A stretch of DNA of 10,464 nucleotides from an uncultured Bacilli bacterium (GTDB lineage: Bacteria; Bacillota_I; Bacilli_A; ML615J-28; CAG-313): the NCBI GenBank assembly GCA_904501965.1, contig CAJGCS010000030.1, forward strand, positions 1 through 10,464, written 5' to 3'. Of this stretch, positions 1 to 6,517 are shown in pieces. The notes beneath the pieces are model-generated. The model was not told the origin of the DNA, searched no databases, and saw only the letters and a program-made list of their open reading frames with translations. Both the position numbers and the translations under genes were made by a program. Each line of letters begins with the position of its first letter. Within the stretch, counting starts at the first letter, position 1.

Positions 1-1292
1 GTTTTGTATTTATATACCCTATCTTTGTATCATATGGGGTATTAGTTGGTAGAACACCATGGTATTACTTTATAACAGTATTTTATCCTGTGCTTACTTT
101 CTTCTTTGAAGTTGGTATCTCTTTAATCTTTGTTTATCCTTATAAACTTGTTAAAGACTTCCTTAAAAAGCACATTATTGTAGAACTTATATCAAGTATT
201 ATCTTAATGATTGTTTTACTATATGCTTATTCATTTGTACTTAATATTTTCATGGAACTAGTTGCAAACAATAGCATGAGTTCATTATTCACGACAGACA
301 ACATTAACTGGCTAATTAGTCTTAGAAAATATTTAGTACCAATTAATTTTATTATTGACTTATTCATAGAGTATGAATTTAAAAATATTGTTATAATGCT
401 TGCAATATCTATTGGAGCATTCATAATCGGTGTTTCTGTTTGTATTTTTGGATATAAATATTTTAGAAATGTTACACACAGCACTTCTAAAAACAAAAAA
501 GAAAAGAAAACAAAAATTGTAAGTATTCCAAAAGCTTTAATCAAAAAAGAATTAACTTTGATCTTTAAAGATCCGAATTATATCTTTGCTTTTTCTGGAA
601 TCTTATTTTCAATGCCATTCTTTATGTATCTAGTTATTTCTGCTATTAGCAAGATCTTTACAAATGGTGTATTCTTAACTTATACATCAACAATTCCTGG
701 TTTCTTACCATTTACAAACATCCTTCTTATTATGATGTTTACAGTTATTGTTAATAGTGGTGCTAATAGATACATTTCAATGGAAGCTAAAACAATAAGA
801 ATTATTAAATCAATTCCGGTAAGCCATAGATTACAACTTTTAATAAAAGTTTTAATTCCGTTTATCCTTTCTGCAATATCTTTATTAATTTCTTTATTCG
901 TTTTAGTAACAACAGGAATTATTAATTTCTTAACGTTTGTTATTGCTTTAATATTCTCATTTATTTTACTTGCGATATTCTGTATGGTTTCTTTAATAGA
1001 AGAATTAAATATTAGAAACAATAAAGCAAAACAAACATTCTTATCTACAATGGTTAGTTATGTTATACCGATTTCATTCTTTGTTATCTCAATGTTAATA
1101 TCAATATTATTTAAAGTATTAAATATGGTCTTTAAGGATAATAATATTGCTTTTACAATACCAGATGCGCTTAACTATATTCTTCCATATGCGCTTGGAT
1201 TAATTGGTTTACTTTTAGTAGCTGGTATAATAGTTTTATATTTAATAAAGAATTTAGATCGTAAGTTTATGGAATTGGATGTGATTAATTAA
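1..1292 (+). CDS. ABC-2-type transporter permease, 3' part (5' end outside window)
   Basis: Likely membrane subunit of an ABC exporter. The frame is open from base 3 with no stop, reading hydrophobic sequence before the first GTG at 90, so that GTG is almost certainly internal and the gene starts outside the window. About 429 residues are visible. Several strongly hydrophobic segments flank a basic cytoplasmic loop (NKKEKK, about 490-515), which is followed by KKELTLIFKDPNYIF at about 547-590. The motif around 760-840 (NSGANRYISMEAK, then IRIIKSIPVSHRLQLLIK) matches the pattern of 'putative ABC transporter permease' proteins (ABC_tran_2 type): Ser/Glu-rich, then 'K..P....qL..K'. No Walker motifs are present, so the ATPase must be a separate gene, probably just upstream. 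The stop overlaps the next start (TAATG), so the two genes are translationally coupled. The substrate cannot be read from the sequence. The family call is fairly firm; the direction of transport is inferred. Confidence 0.75.
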   Translation, partial: FVFIYPIFVSYGVLVGRTPWYYFITVFYPVLTFFFEVGISLIFVYPYKLVKDFLKKHIIVELISSIILMIVLLYAYSFVLNIFMELVANNSMSSLFTTDNINWLISLRKYLVPINFIIDLFIEYEFKNIVIMLAISIGAFIIGVSVCIFGYKYFRNVTHSTSKNKKEKKTKIVSIPKALIKKELTLIFKDPNYIFAFSGILFSMPFFMYLVISAISKIFTNGVFLTYTSTIPGFLPFTNILLIMMFTVIVNSGANRYISMEAKTIRIIKSIPVSHRLQLLIKVLIPFILSAISLLISLFVLVTTGIINFLTFVIALIFSFILLAIFCMVSLIEELNIRNNKAKQTFLSTMVSYVIPISFFVISMLISILFKVLNMVFKDNNIAFTIPDALNYILPYALGLIGLLLVAGIIVLYLIKNLDRKFMELDVIN

Positions 1293-3766
1293 TGAATAAA
1301 AAGAACTTAATTATATTACTTATGATTCCCTTTATCATTGCACTACTAAGCATTGTAACTGCTAGAATCACTTTAACAACAATTGATAAAGATATTATTA
1401 GAATTGATTTTGATTATAGTAATAATGAAATTTTCAAACTTGATCCTGATCACTACTATGAGCTTAAAGCAGAAGCAGTAGCTGAAAATGGTGTAACTGT
1501 TGCCCTTGGTAATTTACTTACTTGGCGTGTTGAAAATAAAGACTCAAGTATTTTAGAACCACTTGCAAAAATAGAAGAAGTAAACGGACGTTTCTTCCTT
1601 ATTACAAAGGCTGTTGGCGAAGTAATTGTTACTTGTAGTAATCAAAGTGGTAATGTTTCAAACTACTTTACAGCTTATATTTATGACAATGGTGTAGTAG
1701 TTGCAAACCCTGTTATTAATGATTCTGGTACAAATATTGATACAAAAATCTATTACGGAATGTATGATTTAAAAAACTCACAAAAAGTACAAGCTTCATT
1801 TAAACTTGATATTGTAGTTGCTCCAGAATCACTAAAAGATAGTGTTGAATATATTAATGTTTCAAGTAACCTTGAAATTGATACAAAAAACAATATTGTA
1901 AAAATTCTTGATAGTGGTAAAGCACATTTTACAGTAACATCTTCAAAAGATCCTACAGTTTTAGGTTCAACATATGAATTTGAAGTAGTTGAAAATGGTG
2001 TAAATGTTTATACTTATGAAGATTTATTAAATTGTACAAACCGTTCAGCTGAAGGTGAAATTGTTGTTTTAAGAAAATCATTTGAATCTGTTGATAATGC
2101 ATTAATAAATGGTAACGAACTTAGAACAAACAATGTTGAAGTATTTGGAAATTACTCATATCGTGGTGGTAAGTATTCATTTAGCTTTGATTTAAATAAA
2201 GGCGAAATGTATGATTTTGTTACAACATTTAATAAAAACTACATTAACGAATGGAATGCATTTGCATCATCAAACAGCCAAAACTATTCAACTATTACAG
2301 ATCGAGTAAATGTAGGTTTACGTGTTCAAAAAGACTTCTATGGTAATGGATTTACAATTAACATGCATAACCTAACATATCCATATGCAACTCAAAATGT
2401 GACGGTTGATGGAGTTTCCGCAACCATCCCGCTTCTAACAGCTGAAAACAAATTTAGAGGACCTCTACCATTTTATACACTAGGAGATCCAAATAAACTA
2501 CCACTTATTACTGCTTTTGGACAAGATAATATTGGTATGTATGTTGATGGCGATAATATTACTATTAATGACTTAGAACTTAAAAACTGTGACTTTGGTA
2601 ATTCTTTAAGTAACTTACAATACACAGGAACAGTACTTGAAATTAATGGTGATAATGTTGTTGTTAAAAACTCTAGATTATTAAATGGTAAAAATATTCT
2701 AAGAAGTTTTTCTAATGATAATGTTTTAATATATAATTCAATGCTATCATATGCAATGAACTTCTTAATTCAAACTGGTTCTAATAACTTTATTCCTGTA
2801 GATGGAAACATCGAAGCATCATTTGTTGATGCAACAGGAGCAACTAAAAAGACAAAAGTTAATGTATTCTTAGCTTCTAAAACAATAGATCCTACATATA
2901 CAGCTATAAGTGATGGGGATGTTATCTTAGAACAATTTTTAACAAAAGGATTCGAAGATAAAGATTTAATGAGAAAAGCAATACTTGCAATACATAATGC
3001 AATTAATGCAAAAGATAAAGTTCAAAATAACTTTGATGGTTCAATGATAATTGAAGATACACTTTTCTATAAGAGCGGTATTGCATCAATTTCAATGGAT
3101 TCATTATTTAATGGACCTTTCTTATATTCTGCAATTCCATCATATGTAACTGATATGCTTAGTATGTTCCAAGACCAAAATACTGGAGTTAAGCTTATTC
3201 CAATTGTACCTTCACAAGTATCTGGTACTTCATATCCTGTAAAAGTTGAACTTGTTGGTTCAACAAAATTCTATGACCAAAAGTCAATTATGGATATTGA
3301 TATTACTGGTTTAATTGATGAAAACATGTCAGAAATAGCAGCTGGAACAGGTATGTTACAAGAAGAAAGATTAATTAATATTGATGATATTTTCCCAATT
3401 AAATCAATGATTGTTAGTCAAGGTGGAAAATACATTAAGAGTGTAAACGTAAACGAAGAAAATAAACACTACATCTGTTTACCTGTTGTAAAATATGGCG
3501 GTGGTGCGAATTTATCTGTTTACGATGCATCTAAACTAGATTATGATTATATTGAAAGTGATTTATCACTTAATTTCTTAGAATCATACTTAAATTTACC
3601 AGTTGGTTCTGGCCTTGGTATCTTTAAAAATATGATGCTAAAAACTGTCACTACTGTAACAGGATATGAACCATTCGTCTTCGCATGTAGCGAAAAAGGA
3701 TACTTATATGGGGAAGCTCCTAAGATTAGTGAACTAAAAGAAAACATAAAGGAGGACAGTAAATGA
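1292..3766 (+). CDS. Large membrane-anchored surface protein with Ig-like and right-handed beta-helix regions
   Basis: Not a named family I recognise. 824 residues. Residues 1-30 form an N-terminal signal/anchor (MNKKN, then LIILLMIPFIIALLSIV) without a lipobox, so the protein is either anchored by this helix or cleaved and released. Residues about 60-135 and 160-235 are beta-rich and end in Ig-like 'AVGEVIVTCSNQSGNVS' and 'SGKAHFTVTSS' strands. From about 239 (VYTYEDLLNC, then EGEIVVLRKSF) the sequence looks like the entry to a right-handed parallel beta-helix. Coil-like rungs with Asn ladders run at about 413-497 (DGDNITINDLELKNCDF, NGDNVVVKNSRLLNG, SNDNVLIYNSML). Residues 500-824 are unassigned alpha/beta sequence. 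No LPXTG, catalytic motif or C-terminal membrane segment is obvious. There is no clear Shine-Dalgarno site; the ATG overlaps the permease stop, and its own stop overlaps the next start (ATGA). Such helices often bind or cleave polysaccharides or act as adhesins; none of these roles is shown here. Confidence 0.72.
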   Translation: MNKKNLIILLMIPFIIALLSIVTARITLTTIDKDIIRIDFDYSNNEIFKLDPDHYYELKAEAVAENGVTVALGNLLTWRVENKDSSILEPLAKIEEVNGRFFLITKAVGEVIVTCSNQSGNVSNYFTAYIYDNGVVVANPVINDSGTNIDTKIYYGMYDLKNSQKVQASFKLDIVVAPESLKDSVEYINVSSNLEIDTKNNIVKILDSGKAHFTVTSSKDPTVLGSTYEFEVVENGVNVYTYEDLLNCTNRSAEGEIVVLRKSFESVDNALINGNELRTNNVEVFGNYSYRGGKYSFSFDLNKGEMYDFVTTFNKNYINEWNAFASSNSQNYSTITDRVNVGLRVQKDFYGNGFTINMHNLTYPYATQNVTVDGVSATIPLLTAENKFRGPLPFYTLGDPNKLPLITAFGQDNIGMYVDGDNITINDLELKNCDFGNSLSNLQYTGTVLEINGDNVVVKNSRLLNGKNILRSFSNDNVLIYNSMLSYAMNFLIQTGSNNFIPVDGNIEASFVDATGATKKTKVNVFLASKTIDPTYTAISDGDVILEQFLTKGFEDKDLMRKAILAIHNAINAKDKVQNNFDGSMIIEDTLFYKSGIASISMDSLFNGPFLYSAIPSYVTDMLSMFQDQNTGVKLIPIVPSQVSGTSYPVKVELVGSTKFYDQKSIMDIDITGLIDENMSEIAAGTGMLQEERLINIDDIFPIKSMIVSQGGKYIKSVNVNEENKHYICLPVVKYGGGANLSVYDASKLDYDYIESDLSLNFLESYLNLPVGSGLGIFKNMMLKTVTTVTGYEPFVFACSEKGYLYGEAPKISELKENIKEDSK
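3750..3755 (+). promoter_or_regulatory. Ribosome binding site inside the beta-helix gene's 3' end
   Basis: A consensus AGGAGG lies 7 bases before the ATG at 3763, within the last codons of the preceding gene. Together with the ATGA overlap it fixes the lipoprotein start and allows strong re-initiation, so the lipoprotein can be made in excess over the upstream proteins. Confidence 0.85.
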
Positions 3767-4890
3767 AAAAGACGTTAACAATGATTCTAATGTTCTTTAT
3801 GTTAATTGGTCTTGCAAGCTGTGGATCATTCTTTGGAGAAGATGAATCAGTACTTATTGAGTCAATTAAATACGAACACTTAGAAGAAAAAGGCGTAACT
3901 AGAGTTACTGTAACTTATTTAAGCCCTGAAGATAAAACACCAGATATCTTCGAAATTCCAGATGGTGTAGCTGGTACTCCCGGTGAACCTGGTGAAATTG
4001 GTGAAAAAGGTAATGGTATTGCATCAATTGATTATGAATATAGTGCTGATGGGTTTGCTACAAAACTAATCATTAAATATACTGATGAAAATACAGAACC
4101 AACAATCTTCAATATTCCAAACGGAAGAAGTGTATCAGGTGTAAGAAGTGAAACTGACCGTGCTACTGGTAATACACTTGTTTATGTACAATACAGTGAT
4201 GGTACTGAATCAGAAGAACCTATTATTGTTAGAAAAGGTGTTGATGGTAATAGTATCATTGGGTTTAATCAAGTTGTAAATGAAGATTTAAGTGTCGAAC
4301 TTACATTCCAATGTTCTCAATCAGATGATGTCAAAATTACAATTCCTGCTCCTCAAAAAGGTGAACAAGGTGTTGGTGTTGAATCAATGATTGCTAAAGA
4401 AACTGCAACTGAATACCAAATTACTGTAAAATACACAGACGGTAAAGAAGAAACATTAAGATTTACTCGTCCAGCTGATCCAAACTCTTGGTCAACAGGA
4501 AGTGCTAAACCACTTGACAGTACTGGTAGAAATGGTGATTTCTTCTTCGATACTTATCACAAAAAGATTTATTACAAAGAAAATGGTTCATGGAGTGAAA
4601 TCGTAGACTTTAGTGTATCTGATAAAATCTATACAATTACATTCTACTTAAATGACACTGGCAGTGAACCTGCATCTATGCCTCCATATACTTTCTCTAC
4701 ATATAAAGTAAAACATGGAGAATATTTCACAACAGAACATGGAGCTGTTCCAATTCCTACAAGAACTGGTTATACATTTAAAGGATGGTATTTAACAACT
4801 AACGTTACTCCGGTTAATGCGCCATTCACAGACTTTACACCAGTCTTTAGTGATTTAAAGCTTTATGCTTGTTGGGAAAAAAATGAATAG
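3763..4890 (+). CDS. Surface lipoprotein: beta repeats, collagen-like tract, InlB B-repeat
   Basis: 375 residues, exported and lipid-anchored. The signal peptide ends in lipobox LASC with the acylated Cys at residue 20. Residues about 29-240 hold roughly five degenerate 35-45-residue beta units that share a pattern of two strands, a charged or YTDG-like turn, and an 'IF.IP' strand (FEIPDG, FNIPNG, IVRKG, ITIPAP, RFTRP). Gly-rich links separate them. The first link, residues 68-85, is six perfect Gly-X-Y triplets (GVAGTPGEPGEIGEKGNG); later links (GVDG, KGEQG) look like remnants. Residues about 246-280 contain GDFFFDTYHKKIYYKENGSW, a motif common next to collagen-like and phage-fibre stalks. 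Residues about 290-373 are a Listeria-Bacteroides (InlB B/Flg_new) repeat (YTITFYLND, then GYTFKGWY, then LYACWE). It is the last gene of the permease operon and is followed by a strong terminator. A role in adhesion or as a partner of the beta-helix protein is inferred. Confidence 0.85.
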   Translation: MKKTLTMILMFFMLIGLASCGSFFGEDESVLIESIKYEHLEEKGVTRVTVTYLSPEDKTPDIFEIPDGVAGTPGEPGEIGEKGNGIASIDYEYSADGFATKLIIKYTDENTEPTIFNIPNGRSVSGVRSETDRATGNTLVYVQYSDGTESEEPIIVRKGVDGNSIIGFNQVVNEDLSVELTFQCSQSDDVKITIPAPQKGEQGVGVESMIAKETATEYQITVKYTDGKEETLRFTRPADPNSWSTGSAKPLDSTGRNGDFFFDTYHKKIYYKENGSWSEIVDFSVSDKIYTITFYLNDTGSEPASMPPYTFSTYKVKHGEYFTTEHGAVPIPTRTGYTFKGWYLTTNVTPVNAPFTDFTPVFSDLKLYACWEKNE

Positions 4891-4892
4891 TT

Positions 4893-4930
4893 AATGAGCT
4901 TGAGAGAAATCTCAAGCTCATTTATTTACA
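4893..4930 (+). terminator. Intrinsic terminator of the permease/surface-protein operon
   Basis: A perfect 13-bp stem (4893-4905 with 4910-4922) closed by a GAAA tetraloop (4906-4909), followed by a T-rich run. It begins 3 bases after the stop codon. Its core recurs exactly at 6390-6410. Confidence 0.9.
4898..4918 (+). repeat. Copy 1 of a 21-nt hairpin repeat
   Basis: Identical base for base, including the GAAA loop, to 6390-6410. Both copies form intrinsic terminators, and between them lie the two small lipoprotein genes. Confidence 0.9.
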
Positions 4931-5159
4931 TATAAGGTGAAAAAATCTTGTATAATAAATATAAATGTGATAAAATATTATTAAAAAGATAATATATGTT
5001 TTGTTTTCATATTTGATATTTAATTATATATTTCGAAAAATAAATACTATCCAAGATTATATTATTTTTTAAATTCCTATGTTTTCAATAAAAAATACGC
5101 ATTAATTTAATTACTTGATAATTATACTTCATATAATTATATAAGGAGGAACTAAGTGA
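4923..5159. other. AT-rich intergenic region before the first small lipoprotein
   Basis: No gene or RNA recognised. The stretch is very AT-rich. A TATAAT at 4951-4956, preceded directly by TTG, is the best -10 candidate, but the only -35-like TTTACA (4925-4930) is 20 bases away and overlaps the terminator tail. A second TATAAT at 5132-5137 sits too close to the ribosome site (5143-5150) to be a convincing promoter. The promoter of the downstream gene is therefore unassigned. Confidence 0.5.
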
Positions 5160-5762
5160 ATGATTATGACAAAAAAAATAAAATTCTTTTTAATATTAGT
5201 TGTGATACTATTTAGCCTTATTGGAACAACTGGATGTGAAACGGATAATCTAGGAAATCCTGATCATAAAACCGGCCCTGATTCAAACCCAGTTAAACAA
5301 TTTTGTTATACAGAGTATGTATCATATGAAAAATTTATTAAAGATTTAAATTTAAATAATTATTCTATTGTCTCTTTTGATTTTGATAATATATCAGATG
5401 TTGGAGAAAAAGAATATTATTACGAAACATTTATAGATTATTTTGAAGCAAAAGGTAGTAGTTTATACCATTATTTCCAATATACATTTTATTCAAATAA
5501 TGATCCGATTAATCAAAATGTCGATAAAGTACATTATAAAATAAAGTGTTATGATATTTCATTAATAAAAGATTATGATGGTTCTAATTTTTCATTTAAA
5601 TTAATAAGTGAAGAAAATAGAAATTTAATATATTATTTATTATTAAATGATGAATGTGTAATGAAAATTGACATAGATTTTAGTGAAAATTACACTTATT
5701 CAAATATCGACGATATAATTAAGTTATTAGAAAATAATATTATGGTTATAAATTGTGAATAA
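5160..5762 (+). CDS. Small lipoprotein of unknown function
   Basis: 200 residues. Basic n-region (MIMTKKIK), hydrophobic core FFLILVVILFSLI and lipobox IGTTGC give acylation at Cys26. The mature part starts with a flexible Asn/Asp/Pro-rich linker (about 27-45). It continues as a Tyr-, Asp- and Asn-rich alpha/beta domain with alternating strands (YSIVSFDFDN, FQYTFYSN, HYKIKCYDI) and a final helix, IDDIIKLLENN. I recognise no family. The start at 5160 is preferred over the ATG at 5166 because AAGGAGGA (5143-5150) is then 10 bases away, exactly the spacing used by its neighbour at 5898. Codons look more AT-biased (many ata, aat, tat) than in typA. The signal-peptide DNA is nearly identical to that of the next gene, but the mature parts are unrelated. 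No terminator follows, so read-through into the next gene is possible. Confidence 0.8.
   Translation: MIMTKKIKFFLILVVILFSLIGTTGCETDNLGNPDHKTGPDSNPVKQFCYTEYVSYEKFIKDLNLNNYSIVSFDFDNISDVGEKEYYYETFIDYFEAKGSSLYHYFQYTFYSNNDPINQNVDKVHYKIKCYDISLIKDYDGSNFSFKLISEENRNLIYYLLLNDECVMKIDIDFSENYTYSNIDDIIKLLENNIMVINCE
5175..5237 (+). repeat. Signal-peptide DNA repeat, copy 1
   Basis: Codons for residues 6-26 of the lipoprotein, ending at the acylated Cys. It matches 5913-5975 at 60 of 63 bases by direct comparison. Similarity stops at the Cys codon. Confidence 0.9.
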
Positions 5763-5810
5763 TAATTATTATGGTTTCATAGTAATGCTGATAAATAAAA
5801 TTTTTAGTTA

Positions 5811-5840
5811 TTGTTAAGAGTCATAAATTGCAATTATAAT
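5811..5840 (+). promoter_or_regulatory. Candidate promoter of the second small lipoprotein
   Basis: TTGTTA (5811-5816) and a perfect TATAAT (5835-5840) are separated by 18 bases. Initiation near 5847 would give a leader of about 50 nt holding the hairpin at 5864-5877. The -35 box matches consensus at 4 of 6 bases, and the background is AT-rich. Confidence 0.5.
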
Positions 5841-5863
5841 TTTTATATACGAAAACATAAGCT

Positions 5864-5877
5864 CAAGAGATTTCTTG
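5864..5877 (+). promoter_or_regulatory. Small leader hairpin just before the ribosome site
   Basis: CAAGA and TCTTG pair around a GATT loop, and the hairpin ends 4 bases before GAGGAGG (5881-5887). The surrounding letters (GCTCAAGAGATTTCT) resemble a rearranged or decayed version of the terminator hairpins at 4893 and 6389. There is no T-run after it, so it is unlikely to terminate. Any effect on translation is speculative. Confidence 0.3.
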
Positions 5878-5897
5878 TGTGAGGAGGTTATATTTAT

Positions 5898-6377
5898 ATG
5901 ACTAAAAATAAAAAAATCAAATTCTTTTTAATATTAGGTGTTATACTATTTAGCCTTATTGGAACAACTGGATGTACTATTCAAAATGATAATAATGATC
6001 TTGATTTAACCAAAGATATACCTGATTACGAAAATATAATCAAACACTTTGATTTAACAGATGAAAAAATCATATGGGAAGGCGATATAAATCAATCTTT
6101 TTATTCGGATAATGCTGTTATTGTTACTTTGAAGAAAACAAATACGTACCCAGAATTAGATTTATCAGCTTTTGGTTTAGATAATGCAATAAGTATGGAA
6201 TATTTAGATGGCGTAACGAGACCAGAAAATATTGCTAATCCACATAAATGGAGACAAAAAATAATAATATATTTACAACCTGAAGGAAAAGAAAAATTAC
6301 TTGAAACAATAAGAAGATTAGAACAATTAGAATATGTTAAATATGTTAATCCCAATATGATTTTTGAGGGATGCTAA
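5898..6377 (+). CDS. Small lipoprotein with subtilisin-propeptide (I9)-like domain
   Basis: 159 residues. The signal peptide (KIKFFLILGVILFSLI, then GTTGC) gives a lipid-modified Cys26. A short Asn/Asp-rich linker follows, then one compact domain at about 60-159. It runs: strand NAVIVTLKK (72-80), helix/loop YPELDLSAFGL, strand ISMEYLDGV, strand QKIIIYLQP, helix EGKEKLLETIRRLEQL, and final strand YVKYVNPN (146-153). This beta-alpha-beta order, and in particular 'helix, then V-x-Y-V-x-PN', is typical of the ferredoxin-like propeptide/inhibitor I9 fold of subtilases and related stand-alone proteins. No protease lies in the window. GAGGAGG at 5881-5887 is 10 bases before the ATG. It ends in a terminator that shares its core with the one at 4893. 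The lipoprotein call is firm; the I9 likeness is by pattern only. Confidence 0.8.
   Translation: MTKNKKIKFFLILGVILFSLIGTTGCTIQNDNNDLDLTKDIPDYENIIKHFDLTDEKIIWEGDINQSFYSDNAVIVTLKKTNTYPELDLSAFGLDNAISMEYLDGVTRPENIANPHKWRQKIIIYLQPEGKEKLLETIRRLEQLEYVKYVNPNMIFEGC
5913..5975 (+). repeat. Signal-peptide DNA repeat, copy 2
   Basis: Partner of 5175-5237: 60 of 63 bases identical, including silent positions, ending at the acylated Cys codon. Identity at silent sites suggests recent duplication or gene conversion rather than convergence. Confidence 0.9.
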
Positions 6378-6388
6378 AATTACAAATT

Positions 6389-6414
6389 GGCTTGAGAGAA
6401 ATCTCAAGCTTTTT
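6389..6414 (+). terminator. Intrinsic terminator of the I9-like lipoprotein gene
   Basis: An 8-bp perfect stem (6390-6397 with 6402-6409), a GAAA loop and one extra G-U pair, followed at once by TTTTT. It separates the lipoprotein from typA. Confidence 0.88.
6390..6410 (+). repeat. Copy 2 of the 21-nt hairpin repeat
   Basis: Exact match to 4898-4918 in the same orientation. The bases outside the 21-nt core differ, so the shared unit is the hairpin itself. Confidence 0.9.
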
Positions 6415-6471
6415 GTCTGAAAAAATAAAACATTTTCATAAATCATTTTTTATTATATATAATAAGGAAAG

Positions 6472-6480
6472 TGGTATAAT
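6472..6480 (+). promoter_or_regulatory. Extended -10 promoter of typA
   Basis: TGGTATAAT is a perfect extended -10 element. No good -35 box sits 16-18 bases upstream, as is common for TGn promoters. Initiation near 6487 would leave a leader of about 30 nt ending in AGGAG (6506-6510). Confidence 0.7.
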
Positions 6481-6517
6481 ATTTAAGGTTTAAGATTAAA
6501 TCTTTAGGAGAAAATGT

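Noticed and set aside
90..92. GTG as the start of the permease
   Set aside because: The same frame is open and hydrophobic to the window edge, and no Shine-Dalgarno site precedes the GTG.
227..1021. Two reverse-strand open frames within the permease gene
   Set aside because: No ribosome sites or recognisable domains. They are antisense to hydrophobic codons of a well-supported permease.
3547..3747. Short reverse-strand frame in the beta-helix gene
   Set aside because: Shadow of the coding strand without a ribosome site.
3964..4017. Phage tail-fibre origin for the collagen-like lipoprotein
   Set aside because: The GDFFFDT and Gly-X-Y motifs also occur in fibres, but there is a lipobox, an InlB B-repeat and operon linkage to a permease, and no phage genes are nearby.
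6101..6355. Reverse-strand frame opposite the I9-like lipoprotein
   Set aside because: The forward gene has a lipobox and a strong ribosome site. The reverse frame has neither.
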